A DNA stretch of 36,311 nt, from the NCBI GenBank assembly GCA_022614955.1, contig JAKEHP010000021.1:1-36311 (forward strand), read 5' to 3'. Positions 1-9,046 of this stretch are shown one piece after another. A program made the position numbers and the translations under genes. Below the pieces are notes generated by a model. That model was not told the origin of the DNA and did no database searches. It was given only the letters and a program-made list of their open reading frames with translations. The DNA comes from Candidatus Methylomirabilota bacterium (lineage in GTDB: Bacteria > Methylomirabilota > Methylomirabilia > Methylomirabilales > JACPAU01). Each line of letters opens with the position of its first letter. Position 1 is the stretch's first letter.

Positions 1-753
1 ACGGACCTGGCGGCGCGGATGGCGCGCGGGGACACGATTATTGACGGCGGCAACTCCTTCTACAAGGACGACGTGCGCCGGATGACCATGCTCAAGGGGA
101 AGGGGATCCACTACGTGGACGTCGGCACGAGCGGGGGCGTGTGGGGGATCGAGCGGGGCTACTGCCTGATGATCGGCGGCGAGAAGGAGGTCGTCCGGCG
201 TCTCGACCCGATCTTCAAGACGCTCGCCCCGGGGATCGGCGACGTGCCGCGCACGGCCGGGCGCGAGAAGCGGGCCGGGACGGCGGAGCACGGCTACCTG
301 CACTGCGGCCCGTCCGGCGCCGGCCACTTCGTCAAGATGGTGCACAACGGGATCGAGTACGGCCTGATGCAGGCCTATGCCGAAGGGTTCGACATCCTGC
401 TCAACGCCAGGTCGAAGGACCTGCCTGAGGATCTGCGCTACGAGATGAACCTCCCCGACATTGCCGAGGTGTGGCGGCGCGGGAGCGTCGTCGGCTCCTG
501 GCTGCTCGACCTGACGGCGCTGGCCCTCGCCGAGAACCCGACGCTGTCCGACTACACCGGCATCGTCCAGGACTCCGGGGAGGGGCGGTGGACCATCATG
601 GCGGCCATCGAGGAAGCCGTGCCGGCCGACGTGCTTTCGGCGTCGCTCTATGCGCGCTTCCGTTCGCGCCAGGAGCATACCTTCGCAGAGAAGGTGCTCT
701 CGGCCATGCGGCAGAAGTTCGGCGGGCACGTCGAACGCCCGGCAGGAGGATAG
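1..753 (+). CDS. gnd: 6-phosphogluconate dehydrogenase, decarboxylating (5' truncated by window edge)
   Basis: Oxidises 6-phosphogluconate to ribulose 5-phosphate and CO2, the last oxidative step of the pentose phosphate pathway. The reading frame is open from base 1 and an internal ATG at 19 is not the start: the residues before it continue the family pattern that leads into [10 protein letters not shown]. Visible motifs are [11 protein letters not shown] (substrate-binding turn), [20 protein letters not shown] (catalytic Lys and substrate contacts) and a helical C-terminal domain. About 250 residues are present; the short GndA-like form is near 300 residues, so roughly the first 50-80, with the Rossmann nucleotide-binding loop, lie outside the window. 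NAD versus NADP preference therefore cannot be read here. The stop is only two bases before the zwf start, and the zwf ribosome binding site lies inside gnd, so the two are cotranscribed. Confidence 0.95.
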   Translation, partial: TDLAARMARGDTIIDGGNSFYKDDVRRMTMLKGKGIHYVDVGTSGGVWGIERGYCLMIGGEKEVVRRLDPIFKTLAPGIGDVPRTAGREKRAGTAEHGYLHCGPSGAGHFVKMVHNGIEYGLMQAYAEGFDILLNARSKDLPEDLRYEMNLPDIAEVWRRGSVVGSWLLDLTALALAENPTLSDYTGIVQDSGEGRWTIMAAIEEAVPADVLSASLYARFRSRQEHTFAEKVLSAMRQKFGGHVERPAGG

Positions 754-755
754 CC

Positions 756-2363
756 GTGAGCGACGCCGGGCGGGGCGCCTTGACGCACGCGGAGCTGGCG
801 AGCTCCGGCACGCCCCATCGGGCCGGGGACCCATGTGTGATGGTGATCTTCGGGGCCTCGGGGGACCTGACGAAGCGGAAGCTGCTGCCGGCCCTCTCCG
901 CCCTGGCCCACGACGGCCTGCTGCCGGACCGGTTTGCGGTGGTCGGGTTCGCGCGGCGGGAGAAGAGCGACGAGGCGTTCCGCGACGAGATGAAGGCGGC
1001 GGTGCAGCAGTTTTCCCGGCATCGCCCCCCGAAGCCGGAGGTCTGGGACCGCCTGGCGCGGGGCCTCCACTACGTGGCGGCCTCGTTCGAAGAGCCCGGG
1101 GGCTACGACCGGCTCCGGGACCTCCTGGGAGAGCTGGATCGAAAGAACGGGGCCGGCAGGAACCGGGTGTACTACCTGGCCACACCCCCCAACGCGTACG
1201 CTCCCATCGTGACCCGCTTGGGGGCCGCCGGACTGGTGAGTGAGGCCTGGGACGGGCAGCCCGACGGCGGCGCTGCGCCCGACGGTCGCGGCTGGAGCCG
1301 GATCATCATCGAGAAGCCGTTCGGACGCGACCTGGCGACGGCCCGGGCCCTGAACGCGGACATCCACCGGGTCTTCCGCGAGCGGCAGGTCTATCGGATT
1401 GACCACTACCTGGGAAAGGAAACGGTCCAGAACATCCTGACGTTCCGATTCGGGAACAGCATCTTCGAGCCGCTCTGGAACCGGCGGTACGTGGACCACG
1501 TGCAACTCCTCGTGGGAGAGGACCTCGGTGTCGAGGGCCGCGGTGGGTTCTACGACACCGCCGGGGCCATGCGGGACATGGTGCAGAACCACATGCTCCA
1601 GCTCCTGTCGCTGGTCGCCATGGAGCCGCCGGCCACCTTCGAGGCGGACGCGGTCCGGGATGAAAAGGTCAAGGTCCTGCGGGCGATCCGGCCCATCCCG
1701 GCATCCCGCGCCGGGGACCTGACGATCCGGGCGCAGTACGTGAGCGGGGTGCTCCGCGGGAAAAAGATCCCCGCCTATGCCGACGAGCTGGGCGTAGGCG
1801 AGGAGACCCCCACGGAGACGTACGCGGCCCTGCACCTGGAGATTGATAACTGGCGCTGGGCCGGCGTGCCGTTCTATTTACGCACGGGCAAGGCCCTGCC
1901 GAAGCGGGTCACGGAGGTGACCATCCAGTATCGGCGGCCCCCCCTGCTGCTGTTCCAGCAGGCGGAGCACGCCGCCCACGCGGACCGGGACGTGATCGAA
2001 CCGAACCGGCTCACCCTCCGCATCCAGCCGGACGAAGGGATCTCGCTGCGGGTGGGGTTGAAGCCCCCGGGGCCGCGGATCAGCCTGGTGCCGGCCCGGC
2101 TGGGCTTTGTCTACCGGGACACCTTCGGGGTCGAGCCGGCGGAGGCGTACGAGCGGCTGCTGCTGGACTGCATGCTGGGCGACTCGACGCTGTTCATCCG
2201 TCGCGATGAGGTGGAGACCGCCTGGGCGCTGGTGACCCCGGTGCTCGAGGCGTGGGCGGCTGCCAGCCGGAACGGTCTGGCCTACTATCCGGCCGGGAGC
2301 TGGGGTCCGAAGGAGGCCGACCGCTTCATCCAGGGCGACGGCCGGGAGTGGGCGAACCCATGA
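756..2363 (+). CDS. zwf: Glucose-6-phosphate 1-dehydrogenase
   Basis: Oxidises glucose 6-phosphate to 6-phosphogluconolactone, the entry step of the oxidative pentose phosphate pathway. A GTG start at 756 is chosen because an AGGAGG sits at 744-749 and family similarity starts soon after it; the frame stays open upstream only as an overlap with gnd. The 535-residue product has the nucleotide-binding loop FGASGDLTKRK (32-42), EKPFG (186-190) and the active-site signature RIDHYLGKE (214-222) with the substrate-binding His. It is slightly longer than the usual 480-510 residues because of about 25 extra N-terminal residues and a Gly/Asp/Pro-rich insert near 165-180. The stop overlaps the pgl start as ATGA, so translation is probably coupled. 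Confidence 0.97.
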   Translation: MSDAGRGALTHAELASSGTPHRAGDPCVMVIFGASGDLTKRKLLPALSALAHDGLLPDRFAVVGFARREKSDEAFRDEMKAAVQQFSRHRPPKPEVWDRLARGLHYVAASFEEPGGYDRLRDLLGELDRKNGAGRNRVYYLATPPNAYAPIVTRLGAAGLVSEAWDGQPDGGAAPDGRGWSRIIIEKPFGRDLATARALNADIHRVFRERQVYRIDHYLGKETVQNILTFRFGNSIFEPLWNRRYVDHVQLLVGEDLGVEGRGGFYDTAGAMRDMVQNHMLQLLSLVAMEPPATFEADAVRDEKVKVLRAIRPIPASRAGDLTIRAQYVSGVLRGKKIPAYADELGVGEETPTETYAALHLEIDNWRWAGVPFYLRTGKALPKRVTEVTIQYRRPPLLLFQQAEHAAHADRDVIEPNRLTLRIQPDEGISLRVGLKPPGPRISLVPARLGFVYRDTFGVEPAEAYERLLLDCMLGDSTLFIRRDEVETAWALVTPVLEAWAAASRNGLAYYPAGSWGPKEADRFIQGDGREWANP

Positions 2364-3154
2364 GGGGACCGCAACGCATGCGGGAGGCCGCAGGCCCGGC
2401 CGCGGGGATCACCGTGGTGGCCGATCCGGCGGCGCTTGCCCGGGAGGCCGCGGAGCGATTCGCGGAGGCCGCGGGGGAGGCGCTCGCCCGCGCCGGCCGC
2501 CTCACCGTCGCCCTCGCGGGTGGAACGACCCCGAAGCTCCTCTACGCGCTCCTCGCCACCGAGCCGCACCACAGGCACCTCCCGTGGCGGGAGACCCATG
2601 TCTTCTGGGGGGACGAGCGCTGCGTTCCGCCCGACCACCCGGAGAGCAACTACCGGATGGCGCACGAGGCTCTCCTCCGGCACCTCCCGATCCCGTCCGA
2701 GCAGATCCATCGGATGCGCGGGGAGGACCCCGACCCCGAGCGCGCCGCCGCCGAGTACGCAGAGCGGCTCCGGACGGCGTTCCCGGGGCCGAGGGCACTG
2801 CCGCGCTTCGATCTGGTGCTGCTCGGCATGGGGGCGGACGGCCACACCGCGTCGCTGTTCCCCCACACCCAGGCCGTGCGGGAGCAGCAGCGCTGGGTAA
2901 TGTGCAACCGCGTCCCTAAGCTCCAGGCGGACCGCCTGACGCTCACCGCGCCCGTCATCAATTGGGGTTCGACGATCTTGTTCCTGGTCGCGGGGGACGA
3001 CAAGGCCGCCGCGCTCCAGGAGGTGCTCGAGGGGCCGGCCGACCCGGAGCGGCTCCCCGCGCAGCTCATCCGGCCGACGGCCGGACGCCTGGTCTGGCTC
3101 GTGGACCGGGCCGCCGCCAGCCGGCTTGCCGGGAGGGGGAGGCCCCCGTCATGA
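2360..3154 (+). CDS. pgl: 6-phosphogluconolactonase
   Basis: Hydrolyses 6-phosphogluconolactone, the product of Zwf. The start ATG at 2360 overlaps the zwf stop (ATGA); a second in-frame ATG at 2378 is an alternative. The 264-residue protein shows the NagB/SugB-type fold signatures ALAGGTTPK (51-59), VFWGDERCVPPDHPESNY (81-98) and LGMGADGHTASLFPHT (155-170, including the catalytic Asp-Gly-His). Length and motif order match DevB-type Pgl. It lies between zwf and fbp in an operon with overlapping stops and starts, which completes the oxidative branch in reverse pathway order (gnd, zwf, pgl). Confidence 0.96.
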   Translation: MRGPQRMREAAGPAAGITVVADPAALAREAAERFAEAAGEALARAGRLTVALAGGTTPKLLYALLATEPHHRHLPWRETHVFWGDERCVPPDHPESNYRMAHEALLRHLPIPSEQIHRMRGEDPDPERAAAEYAERLRTAFPGPRALPRFDLVLLGMGADGHTASLFPHTQAVREQQRWVMCNRVPKLQADRLTLTAPVINWGSTILFLVAGDDKAAALQEVLEGPADPERLPAQLIRPTAGRLVWLVDRAAASRLAGRGRPPS

Positions 3155-4164
3155 GCGGCAAGGGCGTGACGCTGCCCCGGCACCTCCTTCAGACCCAGCG
3201 CGCGCAGGGCGAGGCGAGCGGGGAGTTCACCGCCCTTCTCACCCAGATCAGCCTCGCCTGCAAGGTGATCGCCCGCGAGATCGGGCGGGCTGCCCTGGCC
3301 GGCACCCTGGGCGCAACGGGGACGGTGAACGTCCAGGGGGAACAGGTCAAGAAGCTCGACCTCCTCGCCAACGGGATCATGGTGGACGCCCTCGAGGAAA
3401 GCGGTCTGGTCTGCACCCTGGTGTCGGAGGAGATGGACGAGCCCCTGCACTTCGGCAAGGCGTGCGAGCGGGCGAAGTACGTGGTCTGCTTCGACCCGGT
3501 GGATGGCTCGTCGAACATTGACATCAACGGGGTGGTGGGGACGATCTTCTCGATTCGGCGACGGACAGGCCAGGGGCCGGAGCACGTGGCGGCCGATCTG
3601 CTCCAGCGGGGCACGGCACAGGTGGCGGCCGGGTACGCGATGTACGGCCCGAGCACGGTGTTCGTGTACACGGGCGGCGACGGCGTCAACGGGTTTACCC
3701 TCGACCCGACCATCGGGGAGTTCCTTCTCTCGCACGAGGGCATCCGGATCCCGGGGCGGGGGAAGACGTACAGCGTCAACGAGGGGCACGTTCACCGCTG
3801 GGACCCGCAGACGCGCCGCCTCGTCGAGCACCTGCGCACCGCGGACAGGGCCACCGGCCGGCCCTACTCCCTCCGGTACGTCGGCTCCCTCGTCGCGGAC
3901 CTGCACCGCACCCTCCTGGAGGGCGCCATCTACCTCTACCCCGCCGAGGGGGACGGAGCGAAGCCGCCCGCGGGGAAGCTCCGGCTGCTGTACGAGGCAG
4001 CACCCCTCGGCTTCGTCGCCGAGCAGGCCGGCGGCCGGGCCAGTACGGGTGCGGAGCGGATCCTCGAGGTCCAGCCGACCTCTCCCCACCAGCGGGTTCC
4101 GCTCCTCATCGGGAGCCCGGAAGACGTCGCGCTGGCAGAGGAGTTCCACCAGGGAAAGCGGTGA
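3151..4164 (+). CDS. fbp: Fructose-1,6-bisphosphatase, class I
   Basis: Dephosphorylates fructose 1,6-bisphosphate to fructose 6-phosphate, the irreversible gluconeogenic step. The start ATG at 3151 overlaps the pgl stop (ATGA) and has GGGAGGGGG about ten bases upstream. The 337-residue protein has the metal-binding motifs SEEMDEP (92-98) and FDPVDGSSNID (114-124), and the C-terminal KLRLLYEAAPLGFVAEQAGG typical of class I enzymes. Its place in one operon with the oxidative pentose phosphate genes and an aldolase suggests that it recycles hexose phosphate rather than serving only growth on non-sugar carbon; that is inference. No regulatory site is visible inside the operon. Confidence 0.97.
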   Translation: MSGKGVTLPRHLLQTQRAQGEASGEFTALLTQISLACKVIAREIGRAALAGTLGATGTVNVQGEQVKKLDLLANGIMVDALEESGLVCTLVSEEMDEPLHFGKACERAKYVVCFDPVDGSSNIDINGVVGTIFSIRRRTGQGPEHVAADLLQRGTAQVAAGYAMYGPSTVFVYTGGDGVNGFTLDPTIGEFLLSHEGIRIPGRGKTYSVNEGHVHRWDPQTRRLVEHLRTADRATGRPYSLRYVGSLVADLHRTLLEGAIYLYPAEGDGAKPPAGKLRLLYEAAPLGFVAEQAGGRASTGAERILEVQPTSPHQRVPLLIGSPEDVALAEEFHQGKR

Positions 4165-4195
4165 ACGCCGGGATCGGCGCCGGAAGGGGGCGGCT

Positions 4196-5119
4196 ATGAA
4201 CAAGCGCGTCAAGGAGATCCTGGGCGGGTACGCCGGGCAGAACCCCGGCATCCTCACGAACCTCGCCCGCATGCTGAATCACGGAACCCTGGGCGGGACG
4301 GGGAAGATGGTCATCCTGCCCGTGGACCAGGGCTTCGAGCACGGCCCCGGGCGCAGCTTCGCCATGAACCCGCCCGGCTACCACCCGCACTACCACTTCG
4401 ATCTCGCCGTCGAGTCGGGCTGCAGCGCCTACGCCGCGCCGCTGGGGTTCCTGGAGGCCGGCGCGGCGGAGTTTGCCGGCGAGATCCCGCTGATCCTCAA
4501 GCTCAACAATCACGATGTTCTGCTCGATGAGAAAGACCCGGACCAGGCCATCACCGGGAGCGTGCAGGACGCGCTGCGCCTGGGCTGCGTCGGGGTCGGC
4601 TATACCATCTACCCCGGCTCCGCCCACCGCCTGGAGATGTACCAGGCGCTGCGCGCCATTGCGGCCGAGGCGAAGGGGGTGGGCCTGGCGGTGATCGTGT
4701 GGTCGTACCCGCGCGGCTCCGGCCTCACCAAGGAAGGGGAGACGGCGATTGACGTGACCGCCTACGCGGCCCACATCGCGGCGCAGCTCGGCGCGCACGT
4801 CGTCAAGGTCAAGCTCCCCACGGCCCACGTCGCGCAGGAGGCGGCCCGGAAGGTGTACGACAAGACGCGGGTGCCAATCGGCACCCTCGCGGAGCGGGTC
4901 CGGCACGTTGTGCAGAGCACCTTCGACGGGCGCCGGATCGTGATCTTCTCGGGAGGGGCCAAGGAAGAGGACAAGACGGTCTTCGACGAAGTCCGGGCCA
5001 TCCGCGAGGGCGGCGGCTTCGGCTCGATCATCGGCCGGAACTCGTTCCAGCGGCCGCGGGCCGAAGCCCTCGAGTTTCTGAAGACCATCATGCACATCTA
5101 CGCGGGGAAGGCCCCGTGA
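4196..5119 (+). CDS. fbaB: Fructose-bisphosphate aldolase, class I (DhnA/archaeal type)
   Basis: Reversible aldol condensation of glyceraldehyde 3-phosphate and dihydroxyacetone phosphate to fructose 1,6-bisphosphate through a lysine Schiff base. The start ATG at 4196 follows GGAAGGGGG; the longer open frame upstream is a shadow over fbp. The 307 residues include MVILPVDQGFEHGPG (38-52), VGVGYTIYPGS (132-142), VIVWSYPRGSG (167-176) and VVKVKLP (202-208); the Schiff-base Lys is expected among the last-named strand's lysines. IFSGG and GGFGSIIGRN form the C-terminal phosphate-binding part. It directly follows fbp, so the two together regenerate fructose 6-phosphate from trioses. The GTG of glk overlaps its TGA (GTGA). 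Confidence 0.95.
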   Translation: MNKRVKEILGGYAGQNPGILTNLARMLNHGTLGGTGKMVILPVDQGFEHGPGRSFAMNPPGYHPHYHFDLAVESGCSAYAAPLGFLEAGAAEFAGEIPLILKLNNHDVLLDEKDPDQAITGSVQDALRLGCVGVGYTIYPGSAHRLEMYQALRAIAAEAKGVGLAVIVWSYPRGSGLTKEGETAIDVTAYAAHIAAQLGAHVVKVKLPTAHVAQEAARKVYDKTRVPIGTLAERVRHVVQSTFDGRRIVIFSGGAKEEDKTVFDEVRAIREGGGFGSIIGRNSFQRPRAEALEFLKTIMHIYAGKAP

Positions 5120-6099
5120 TCCTCGCCGGCGACATCGGGGGGACCAAGACCGTCATCGGCCTCTTCGAGGAGGCCGGGGGAACGCTCCGCGCGGCCCGCG
5201 AGGAGACGTTCCCGAGCCGCAGCCACGGGGCGCTGGAAGAGATCCTCGACCAGTTCCTGGGGCGCGGGTCCCGACCGGCGATCCGCGCCGCCTGCTTCGG
5301 CGTGGCCGGGCCGGTGGTGAACGGGCGCAGCAAGACCACCAATCTCCCCTGGGAGCTGGACGAGGTGGCCCTGGCCCGGACGGTGGGGGCGCCCCGGGCG
5401 AAGCTCCTCAACGACCTGGAGGCGGCGGCCTATGGGATGCTGTTCCTCGCACCGGGTGACCTTCGGACCCTGCACCCGGGCGCGGGCCCGCGACGGGGCA
5501 ACATCGCCGTGATCGCCGCGGGCACTGGCCTGGGCGAGGCCATGCTGCACTGGGACGGGGACAGGTACCACCCCATCGCCTCCGAGGGGGGACATGCCGA
5601 CTTCGCCCCGCGGACCGAGCTGGAGGCGGAGCTGCTCGGCTCCTTGCGACGGGAGTTCGGCCACGTGAGCTACGAGCGGCTCCTGTCGGGTCCCGGGCTC
5701 TTCAACATCTACCGCTTTCTCCGCGACAGTGGATTTGCGGAGGAGCCCACCTGGCTCAAAGAGCAACTGGCGAGCGGCGACCCGAGCGCGACCATCACCC
5801 GCCTGGCCCTCGCCGGCGGCTCTCCCCTGTGCACCGCGAGCCTGGACCTGTTCGTCACCATTTACGGGGCGGAGGCCGGCAACCTGGCCCTGCGGTGTCT
5901 GGCGGTGGGGGGTGTGTACGTCGGCGGCGGGATCGCCCCGAAGATCCTCCCCAAGCTCCAGGATGGCACCTTCGTTCGCGCCTTCACCGAGAAGGGGCGC
6001 CTCACCGACCTGATGCGGACGATCGAGGTGAAGGTCGCCCTGAACCCCGATGCGCCGCTGATCGGCGCCGCGCACTACGGCCGCCGCCTGGCAGCCTGA
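5116..6099 (+). CDS. glk: Glucokinase
   Basis: Phosphorylates glucose with ATP to glucose 6-phosphate, the substrate of Zwf in the same operon. The GTG start at 5116 overlaps the aldolase stop. The 327-residue protein has the N-terminal phosphate loop LAGDIGGTKT (3-12), GVAGPVVNG (62-70), LLND (97-100, catalytic Asp), AAGTGLGEA (134-142), SEGGHADFAP (156-165) and a late GGGIAPKILP motif. This set fits the Glk (E. coli-type) glucokinase family, not ROK kinases, which would show a Cys-rich zinc motif. It is the last gene of the overlapping block; a 42-bp gap with a CGGAGG ribosome binding site separates it from the next gene, so readthrough is likely. Confidence 0.95.
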   Translation: MILAGDIGGTKTVIGLFEEAGGTLRAAREETFPSRSHGALEEILDQFLGRGSRPAIRAACFGVAGPVVNGRSKTTNLPWELDEVALARTVGAPRAKLLNDLEAAAYGMLFLAPGDLRTLHPGAGPRRGNIAVIAAGTGLGEAMLHWDGDRYHPIASEGGHADFAPRTELEAELLGSLRREFGHVSYERLLSGPGLFNIYRFLRDSGFAEEPTWLKEQLASGDPSATITRLALAGGSPLCTASLDLFVTIYGAEAGNLALRCLAVGGVYVGGGIAPKILPKLQDGTFVRAFTEKGRLTDLMRTIEVKVALNPDAPLIGAAHYGRRLAA

Positions 6100-6141
6100 G
6101 CCCGGCCGGCGCGGGCATCCCGCCCCGGCGCGGAGGTCGCC

Positions 6142-7485
6142 ATGATGGTTCCCCAGCAGATGACCGCGCGGCCGGCCGCCGGCCGCGTGCTGGCCCGGCC
6201 CTCCACGTCGCTGGCTCCGCGCATCGTGATCCTGGGGGGCGGGTTCGCCGGCGTCACCACCGCGCTCGAGCTGGCCAAGCGGTGCGCCGGCCTCCTGCCG
6301 GTCCACATCACGCTGGTGAGCGACAAGAACTTCTTCCTGTTCACCCCCATGCTGGCCGAGGCCGCCACCGGGGCCGTGGAGACCCGCCACGTCCTCTACC
6401 CGATCCGGCCCCTGTGCGGCGCCTGGGGGATCGAGTTCGGCGAGATGCGGGTGGAGGCCGTTGACCTTGAGCGGCGGCGGCTCGTCGCCCGCCATCGCCG
6501 GTCCCCGGTCCGCCAGCAGGTGCATTACGACCGCCTGCTGCTGGCCCTCGGTGCGACTCCCAACGTGGCCCTGGTACCCGGCGCGGCGGAGCACGCCCTG
6601 ACCTTCAAGGGAGTGGGGGACGCCGTCGTGATCCGGAACCGGGTGATTGACCTCTTCGAGGCGGCCGCCCTGACCGACGACCCGTGGGCGCGGCAGCGCC
6701 TGTTGACCTTTGTCGTGGTGGGAGCCGGGCACGCGGGCACGGAGCTCATGGCCGCCCTCGAGGAGCTGACCCGCGGGATCCTCCTCCGTCACTACCCCTC
6801 GATCCCCCGGGAGACCGTCCGCCTCGTCCTAGTCGGCAGCGCGATTCTCCCCCAGACCGCGACCAACCTCGCCGCCTACGCGAAAGAGCAGCTCCTCGGG
6901 CGAGGGATCGAGCTCGAGACGGCCCGGGCGGCGGCAGTCTCCGCGGACGGGCTGACCCTCCAGGACGGACGGGTCACCCCCAGCCACTGCGTCATCTGGA
7001 CGGCCGGGAACCGGGTGAGCCCGGTGGTGGCCAACCTGCCGGTCGCCAAGGCCAAGGACGGCCGGCTGCTGGTAAACGAGTTCTTCGAGGTCAACGGGGT
7101 GCGGGACGTCTACGCGCTCGGCGACAACGCGGCCCAGACCGACCCGGGCACCGGACAGCCGTACGTAGCAACGGCCCAGGTGGCGATCCGCCAGGCGCGG
7201 GCGCTCGCCGGACAACTCGAGGCGGAGCTGACCGGTCGCGCGAGACGCCCGTTCCGGTTCCGGGTGCTGGGCGAGATGGTGCCCCTCAGCCGGCGGACCG
7301 CGGTGGCCGACCTGCGGGGGATCAAGCTGGTTGGGTTCCCCGCCTGGTTCCTGTGGAAGACGGTCTACATGCTCAAGCTGCCGGCCGTGGCAGCCCGCTT
7401 GCGCGTGGTCCTGGACTGGACGGTCGAGCTGTTTTTCGAGCGGGATGTGTCCGAGCTGGCGCTGGACGAGGGACGGGGGGCCTGA
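6142..7485 (+). CDS. Type II NADH dehydrogenase (NDH-2)-like FAD oxidoreductase, copy 1
   Basis: Probable non-proton-pumping NAD(P)H:quinone oxidoreductase at the inner face of the membrane. The 447 residues hold an FAD-binding Rossmann motif RIVILGGGFAG (27-37), NFFLFTPMLAE near residue 68, a second dinucleotide fold FVVVGAGHAGTEL, WTAGN and VYALGDNAAQ (FAD contact), and a hydrophobic, aromatic C-terminus (FPAWFLWKTVYMLKLP) like the amphipathic membrane anchor of NDH-2. A 26-residue N-terminal extension precedes the fold; two adjacent ATGs (6142, 6145) follow CGGAGG. A paralogue lies at 11909-13255. It sits between the NADPH-producing operon and a sensor gene, so it could re-oxidise the reduced cofactor. 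The electron acceptor and NADH/NADPH preference are not readable from motifs alone. Confidence 0.87.
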   Translation: MMVPQQMTARPAAGRVLARPSTSLAPRIVILGGGFAGVTTALELAKRCAGLLPVHITLVSDKNFFLFTPMLAEAATGAVETRHVLYPIRPLCGAWGIEFGEMRVEAVDLERRRLVARHRRSPVRQQVHYDRLLLALGATPNVALVPGAAEHALTFKGVGDAVVIRNRVIDLFEAAALTDDPWARQRLLTFVVVGAGHAGTELMAALEELTRGILLRHYPSIPRETVRLVLVGSAILPQTATNLAAYAKEQLLGRGIELETARAAAVSADGLTLQDGRVTPSHCVIWTAGNRVSPVVANLPVAKAKDGRLLVNEFFEVNGVRDVYALGDNAAQTDPGTGQPYVATAQVAIRQARALAGQLEAELTGRARRPFRFRVLGEMVPLSRRTAVADLRGIKLVGFPAWFLWKTVYMLKLPAVAARLRVVLDWTVELFFERDVSELALDEGRGA

Positions 7486-7486
7486 C

Positions 7487-8917
7487 ATGGAAGGACGCGG
7501 CGCGGGAACACCGATGCAGGCGCGCTTGCCGGTCTGGCGCCGGCTGGCCTGGCGCCTGGGCGCCAGCGTTCTGCTGCTCACCGCCCTCGGCATTCTGCTG
7601 AGCGGCCTCCTCCAGTACCGGGCCCAGGACCGATGGCTGCGGCAGTCTCTCGGAGGCCTCCTGCTGAACATCGCGCGCACCGGCGCCCTGCTGGTGGACG
7701 GGGACCTGCACCGGGCGGTGATGCAGGCCGGCCGAAACGACACGACGGCGTACGCGACGATCCGCGCGCAGCTCCGGAAGATCCAGGAGACGAACCGGCT
7801 CGCGGACCCGGTTTATACCCTCTTGGACGTCGAGGGGGACGAGGCCCGGTTCGCCGTCATCACCCACGGACAGGAGCCGGTCGGCAAACGGTATCGGCTC
7901 GCGCCGGAGATCCGTCCCATCCTGCACCGCGTGCTCGCGGAGAGCACCGCCGCCTACACGGACGTCTACGTGAACGAGCACGGCACCTGGATGACGGCAT
8001 TCGCCCCGATCCGGGACGCGGCGGGCCGGACCGTGGCCGCCCTGGACGTGGACTTCCGGGCCGACGTCTACCTCGCGGAGCTCGGGGCGGTCCGGCGCCG
8101 GCTGTACCTCCACTCGCTTGCCGGCGCGGTGCTGGCCCTGTTTGCCGGGGTCCTCCTGGCCCGCCAGATCACGCGCCCGGTGGCCCAGGTCGCGGCCTTG
8201 GCGCGGCGGGTGGTCGAGGGGGACCTCAGCAGCCGGGTCCGCATCGCCGCCCGGGACGAGATCGGCCTGCTCGGCAACGTGTTCCACCTCATGGTCGAGC
8301 GCCTCCACGTCTCCCACCGCAGCATGGTGGACGTCCTGGTTCGGGCGCTGGAAGCCCGCGGCGGCGAGGCCGGAGCCCTCTCGCGGGTGGCCGGCGCGGC
8401 GCTGGCCGTGGCGGAGCGCCTGGAGCTCTCCCCGATCCAGCGCGAGGCCCTGGAGCTGGGCGCGCTCCTGCACGACATCGGCGAGATCCGCACCCCCGAG
8501 GCGCTGCTCCAGAAGGCCGGTCCCCTTACGCCCGAGGAGCGCCGCGTCGTCGAGCAGCATCCCGCATGGGGCGTGGACATCCTGGAGACGGTCCCCCTCT
8601 TGACCCCGGCCCTTGACGTGGTGGGCGGGCACCATGAGCGCTACGACGGGAAGGGCTACCCGCAGGGATTGCGGGGCGAGGAGATCCCGCTCACTGCCCG
8701 GATCTTCGCCGTGGTGGACACGCTCGACGCCATCACCCACGACCGGCCGCACCGGAGCGCTCGCCAGGTGTCTGAGGCGCTGGAGGAGCTGCGACGGGAG
8801 GCGGGCAAGCAGCTCGACCCGCGGGTGGTGGAGGCCGCCCTGGCGATCCCGCCGGCGCGCTGGGCGGAGCTCCTGGGCGGCCAGGAGCCCGCCCGCGCCA
8901 CCCCGCTTTCCCGCTGA
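7487..8917 (+). CDS. Membrane receptor with HAMP and HD-GYP domains (probable c-di-GMP phosphodiesterase)
   Basis: Predicted signalling protein of 476 residues. A transmembrane helix at about 22-43 and a second at about 207-226 enclose a periplasmic sensor region of about 160 residues with a Cache-like look (VYTLLDVEG, TDVYVNEHGTWMTAFAPIRD). A HAMP linker (about 226-280) and an HD-GYP domain follow. The latter keeps LLHDIG (HD at 329-330), HPAWGVDIL, GGHHERYDGKGYPQGL (GYP at 390-392) and ARIFAVVDTLDAIT. The residue after HDIG is Glu (333) where most HD-GYP proteins have Lys. The ATG at 7487 lies one base after the NDH-2 stop; a second ATG at 7514 is possible. The ligand is unknown; its position in sugar and electron-transfer genes suggests a metabolic or redox cue, which is inference. 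Confidence 0.87.
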   Translation: MEGRGAGTPMQARLPVWRRLAWRLGASVLLLTALGILLSGLLQYRAQDRWLRQSLGGLLLNIARTGALLVDGDLHRAVMQAGRNDTTAYATIRAQLRKIQETNRLADPVYTLLDVEGDEARFAVITHGQEPVGKRYRLAPEIRPILHRVLAESTAAYTDVYVNEHGTWMTAFAPIRDAAGRTVAALDVDFRADVYLAELGAVRRRLYLHSLAGAVLALFAGVLLARQITRPVAQVAALARRVVEGDLSSRVRIAARDEIGLLGNVFHLMVERLHVSHRSMVDVLVRALEARGGEAGALSRVAGAALAVAERLELSPIQREALELGALLHDIGEIRTPEALLQKAGPLTPEERRVVEQHPAWGVDILETVPLLTPALDVVGGHHERYDGKGYPQGLRGEEIPLTARIFAVVDTLDAITHDRPHRSARQVSEALEELRREAGKQLDPRVVEAALAIPPARWAELLGGQEPARATPLSR

Positions 8918-9046
8918 CCCCCCAGGGGAACGCGATGCCCTGCATCCTCTGCCCGCCGCCCAGCGTCTAACCACCAGTTGTCAGATTCCAGAAGCAAGAA
9001 CGCCTGGCCCTCTCCAAAGACTGCGCATCGGACAGGAGGCGAGCAG

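Noticed and set aside
648-1835. Long minus-strand open frame (395 codons) opposite zwf
   Set aside because: Antisense shadow of a well-supported gene in GC-rich DNA; composition is Arg/Pro/His-rich with no domain motif. The same applies to 2650-4272, 5098-6792, 7373-8974, 11837-12982, 13072-14526, 23172-24746 and 26741-28264.
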